This document shows, piece by piece, positions 60,799 to 64,000 of a stretch of 64,000 bases of DNA. Within the stretch, counting starts at the first letter, position 1, and the number at the start of each line of letters is the position of its first letter. The notes under the pieces were generated by a model that saw only the letters and a program-made list of their open reading frames with translations, was not told the DNA's origin and did not search any database. This stretch comes from CAVSRC01 sp963798195 (lineage in GTDB: Bacteria > Pseudomonadota > Alphaproteobacteria > Rhizobiales > Kaistiaceae). The stretch lies in contig CAWCSF010000010.1 in NCBI GenBank assembly GCA_963798195.1, forward strand, positions 248,001 through 312,000, read 5' to 3'. A program made the position numbers and the translations under genes.

Positions 60799-60929
60799 GT
60801 CGCTTCATCCCATGGTCACTGGGCTGCCTGATGGGAACGCAAGAGTGGCGGGAATTGTTCCGCTACGACGTTTGGGGTTGGGGTGATAACCAAATCCCCG
60901 GCCTCATTGATGGTGATCGGAGGAGACAA

Positions 60930-61775
60930 ATGGCGAAAAAGGCCGCTTCGCGGAAGCATCAACCGCCGCGCCTGACCGACATTGACCTTTCACTTCGCAT
61001 GAAACGCGACGTTTATGACCGGGAACTCGCGCGTGTGCAGGAACATCTTCAGCGCATTCAGCATGCGTATCTGAAGTCAGGCAACTCGGCCGCCATCGTT
61101 TTCGAGGGCTGGGACGCGGCCGGGAAAGGCGGAACCATCCGCCGTATGTCCGCCGTCCTCGATCCGCGCGGCTTCAAGGTCTGGCCCATCTCGGCGCCGC
61201 GGTCATATTACCTCGACCGGCACTACCTTGCGCGTTTCTTCGAGCGGCTACCGCCCCGCGGAGCGATCTCGGTCTTCGACCGCTCCTGGTATGGCCGGGT
61301 GCTCGTGGAGCGCGTCGAGGAATTCGCCAGCCCCGATGAGTGGCGCCGGGCGTACCGCGAGATCAATGAGTTCGAGCGCGCGCTCACCGACAACGGTACC
61401 CGCGTAGTCAAGATTTTCCTGCACATTTCGCCCGAAGAGCAACTCAGCCGTTTTCGCGAGCGCGTGCTGAGGCCGGAGAAGCGGTGGAAGCTCAGCTACG
61501 AGGATTTCCGCAATCGGAAGAAGTGGGACGAATACCTGAAGGCGACCAATGAGATGTTCCGCAGGACGTCGACCGAGTATGCCCCGTGGCATGCCATCGC
61601 CGCCAACAACAAGAAATACGCGCGTGTGGAGGCATTGAACGTCATCGCCACCCGACTTGCGGACGGCGTCGATCTGGCGCCGACGGAACTCGATCTTAAA
61701 GTGATCGAGGAGGCGAAAGCTCTGCTTGAGATCGATCCTGCGCTGATTAAGGGGCTTGGCAGCCGCAACGATTGA
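60930..61775 (+). CDS. ppk2: Polyphosphate kinase 2
   Basis: This 281-residue PPK2 enzyme transfers phosphate between polyphosphate and nucleoside diphosphates or monophosphates. Walker A is EGWDAAGKGGTIRR (about 59-72) and Walker B is FDRSWYGRVLVERVE. The lid segment includes RRAYREINEFER. The ATG 60930 has a GGAGGAGA box directly upstream; earlier in-frame codons are not supported. The length is that of a single-domain PPK2. It is divergent from the small membrane gene. Confidence 0.94.
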   Translation: MAKKAASRKHQPPRLTDIDLSLRMKRDVYDRELARVQEHLQRIQHAYLKSGNSAAIVFEGWDAAGKGGTIRRMSAVLDPRGFKVWPISAPRSYYLDRHYLARFFERLPPRGAISVFDRSWYGRVLVERVEEFASPDEWRRAYREINEFERALTDNGTRVVKIFLHISPEEQLSRFRERVLRPEKRWKLSYEDFRNRKKWDEYLKATNEMFRRTSTEYAPWHAIAANNKKYARVEALNVIATRLADGVDLAPTELDLKVIEEAKALLEIDPALIKGLGSRND

Positions 61776-61794
61776 GGCGGGCGCGTTGTCGGGC

Positions 61795-62886
61795 TCAGCT
61801 CCAGCCGCCGTTCCGCGTCTTGTAGAAGATGTGGCGCCCGATCTTGTCCATCTTCTTCATCGACCGCGCCCAGCGGGGGCGGACATAGTTGGCGTGGTAG
61901 TGCGTTGCCGCGCCGACGTCGCTCAGGAATAGCGTGCGATCGTCATTGACGATCTTCTTGGCCAGCGCCTGCAACTCGGCCCAGGGGCCCGCTTCGGTGA
62001 CGCGATCTGGAATGCCGTCGCAGGCGAAGGAGAACTGGCAGCGATTACGCTTGTTCTTGTTCTGGTAGACCACGCCGCATACCGTGTTGGGGTAGGCAGG
62101 ATTCTTGAGGCGGTTGAGAACCACCTGGGCAACGGCAATACGGCCAAGTTCGGGCTCGCCGCGCGCCTCGAAATAGATGGCGGTCGCCAGGCACTTGACC
62201 TCGGCCGCAGTGCGGGCGTTGGCCGGCAGGCTGTAGTTCACCCACGCGTGGTTGGCGTCGATGGTCGGATCCAGAACAACGGCGCCTCGGGTCTTCTTCG
62301 CCATGACGGCGTCGAAGGGGGCGTCGGCGTCGTTCGTGCTGTCAGCGTTGGCGTATGCCAGTGCCACCTGCTTTACCTCGGGGACGGGCGCACCTTTTGC
62401 CGGCACCTTCTTGGGGGCTTCAACCGACGCGATCGCAGAAGATTTTGCCGGAGGCATCGCGAAGGCGGTTCGCGGGAAGGCGAGCCCGGCGTCGGCCGGT
62501 GCGAAGAAAGCCACTGTTTCAAGGACGCCGGCGCTCACCATGCGCGGCGGGCGCTTGACGAGAAGATCGGCCTTGCCGTCGCGGTTGATGAGTTCCGCAG
62601 CGGCGATCGACGCCGTGGCCATGGGATCCGTGCGGACACTGGTACCGCGCGCCACTCCCGGGCCAACGAGAGCGGCATAGGACGGGCGGGCTTCCGCGCC
62701 AGCGGTCTTGACCAGCAGCCGAACCTGCCAGCGGTCGCCATCGGCGATCCGGCCCTCGAAGCGGCTGAGGACGTCCTGGTGCGCGACCGTTTGGGTCGAC
62801 AACGCCAGCAGGACGCCTGCATATGCGAAACGGCTAAACCGGAACGATTTCCGGGTGTACTGACGCCGTCTGCCCCTGACTACCAC
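61795..62886 (-). CDS. SleB-type cell wall hydrolase
   Basis: This 363-residue protein has an N-terminal membrane anchor or signal (about 18-36), a long variable alanine-rich middle and a SleB hydrolase domain at the end (about 228-355). The catalytic block is CLATAIYFEARGEPELGRIA, with E in YFEARGE, followed by VLNRLKNPAYPNTVCGVV and QFSFACDG. It should cleave peptidoglycan. The GTG start at 62886 is the furthest upstream plausible codon. It lies downstream of ppdK on the same strand. Confidence 0.87.
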   Translation of the reverse strand: MVVRGRRRQYTRKSFRFSRFAYAGVLLALSTQTVAHQDVLSRFEGRIADGDRWQVRLLVKTAGAEARPSYAALVGPGVARGTSVRTDPMATASIAAAELINRDGKADLLVKRPPRMVSAGVLETVAFFAPADAGLAFPRTAFAMPPAKSSAIASVEAPKKVPAKGAPVPEVKQVALAYANADSTNDADAPFDAVMAKKTRGAVVLDPTIDANHAWVNYSLPANARTAAEVKCLATAIYFEARGEPELGRIAVAQVVLNRLKNPAYPNTVCGVVYQNKNKRNRCQFSFACDGIPDRVTEAGPWAELQALAKKIVNDDRTLFLSDVGAATHYHANYVRPRWARSMKKMDKIGRHIFYKTRNGGWS

Positions 62887-62978
62887 CCGCTACTCCACCC
62901 ACGCCACAAGACACACAAAGCGCTGTCGCCGCCCGGACTCCCGGACTGATGCGCTGTCCCGATACCCAGTGATGAGGG

Positions 62979-63001
62979 ATTAACCTTGAAAGTCGGTTAA
63001 T
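62979..63001. promoter_or_regulatory. ATTAACC-N9-GGTTAAT inverted repeat upstream of the SleB hydrolase
   Basis: ATTAACC (62979-62985) and GGTTAAT (62995-63001) form a perfect 7-bp inverted repeat with a 9-base spacer, about 93 bases before the hydrolase start. TTAACC resembles half of a CtrA box, but the symmetry is palindromic rather than direct. The rest of the 202-base gap shows nothing else I can identify. Confidence 0.45.
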
Positions 63002-63088
63002 GCCGGTGTGCGGATTGCGCCCAAAGGTGATTGGACCCACCAAAGCAGGCAGGAATGGGGGCAAGTTCGGGCAATGGCGTGACTTCTC

Positions 63089-64000
<912 letters not shown>

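Overview
The window is a dense, high-GC stretch of an alphaproteobacterial chromosome, most likely from the order Hyphomicrobiales (Rhizobiales). The reasons are: a ccrM-type methyltransferase; a free-standing F0 operon atpI-atpB-atpE-atpF'-atpF; the aa3 oxidase order ctaD-ctaB-coxF-ctaG-ctaE-DUF983-SURF1; the mutY/DUF721/DsbA/smc neighbourhood; a GTTC-N7-GTTC LexA box; and nadABC behind a palindromic operator. I cannot name a genus. Non-ATG starts (TTG or GTG) are common, and many neighbouring genes overlap by 4 bases. I found no rRNA, tRNA, insertion sequence, prophage or CRISPR array. The many long antisense frames are high-GC shadows.

Layout. 1-5288: end of a cytochrome c oxidase operon (catalytic subunit, heme O synthase, copper chaperone, subunit III, SURF1). 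5279-7829: YqgE, a stand-alone DsbD-alpha domain protein, a Prx5-type peroxiredoxin and a VOC protein. 7836-11251: rnhA, thrB and ispH on the minus strand, with a DMT transporter pointing the other way between thrB and ispH. 11328-17626 (minus): an EAL phosphodiesterase with a 7TM sensor, a GNAT enzyme, an M16 peptidase and thrC. 17785-23240: a lipoprotein, then a tandem glycine riboswitch controlling gcvT-gcvH-gcvPA-gcvPB. 23249-27564: DUF1801, a HAD phosphatase, ccrM, a PHP protein and an AraC/GyrI-like regulator. 27618-35844 (minus): DUF721, DsbA-like, smc, ABC-F, a frameshifted mutY and a HAD gene. 36058-38552: the F0 ATP synthase operon with a good promoter and a terminator. 38584-46390 (mostly minus): rnhB, a LysE exporter, a LexA-boxed radical SAM gene, moaB, ispE, a TPR-LysM protein and a polyprenyl diphosphate synthase. 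46532-53712 (plus): DUF2007, a tRNA methyltransferase, an S49 peptidase, a small frameshifted gene, then glyQ and glyS separated by a GT39-like membrane glycosyltransferase. 53775-56789: PRC-barrel, DUF3096, an AcuI-like reductase and an MFS transporter. 57022-60616: nadA-nadB-nadC. 60595-64000: a small membrane protein, PPK2, a SleB-type hydrolase and the C-terminal part of pyruvate phosphate dikinase.

Most of this is core metabolism: respiration, ATP synthesis, glycine cleavage, NAD, isoprenoids and threonine. I did not find a convincing undescribed multi-gene system. The most useful leads are regulatory or structural: the LexA box in front of the PA0069-type radical SAM gene, the mutY gene broken by two single-base insertions, the membrane glycosyltransferase between glyQ and glyS, the LysM domain on a TPR protein, the nad operator, the ccrM upstream sites, and an inverted repeat upstream of the cell-wall hydrolase. 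Only one intergenic stretch exceeds 300 bases (18430-18755), and it holds the gcv promoter and riboswitch.
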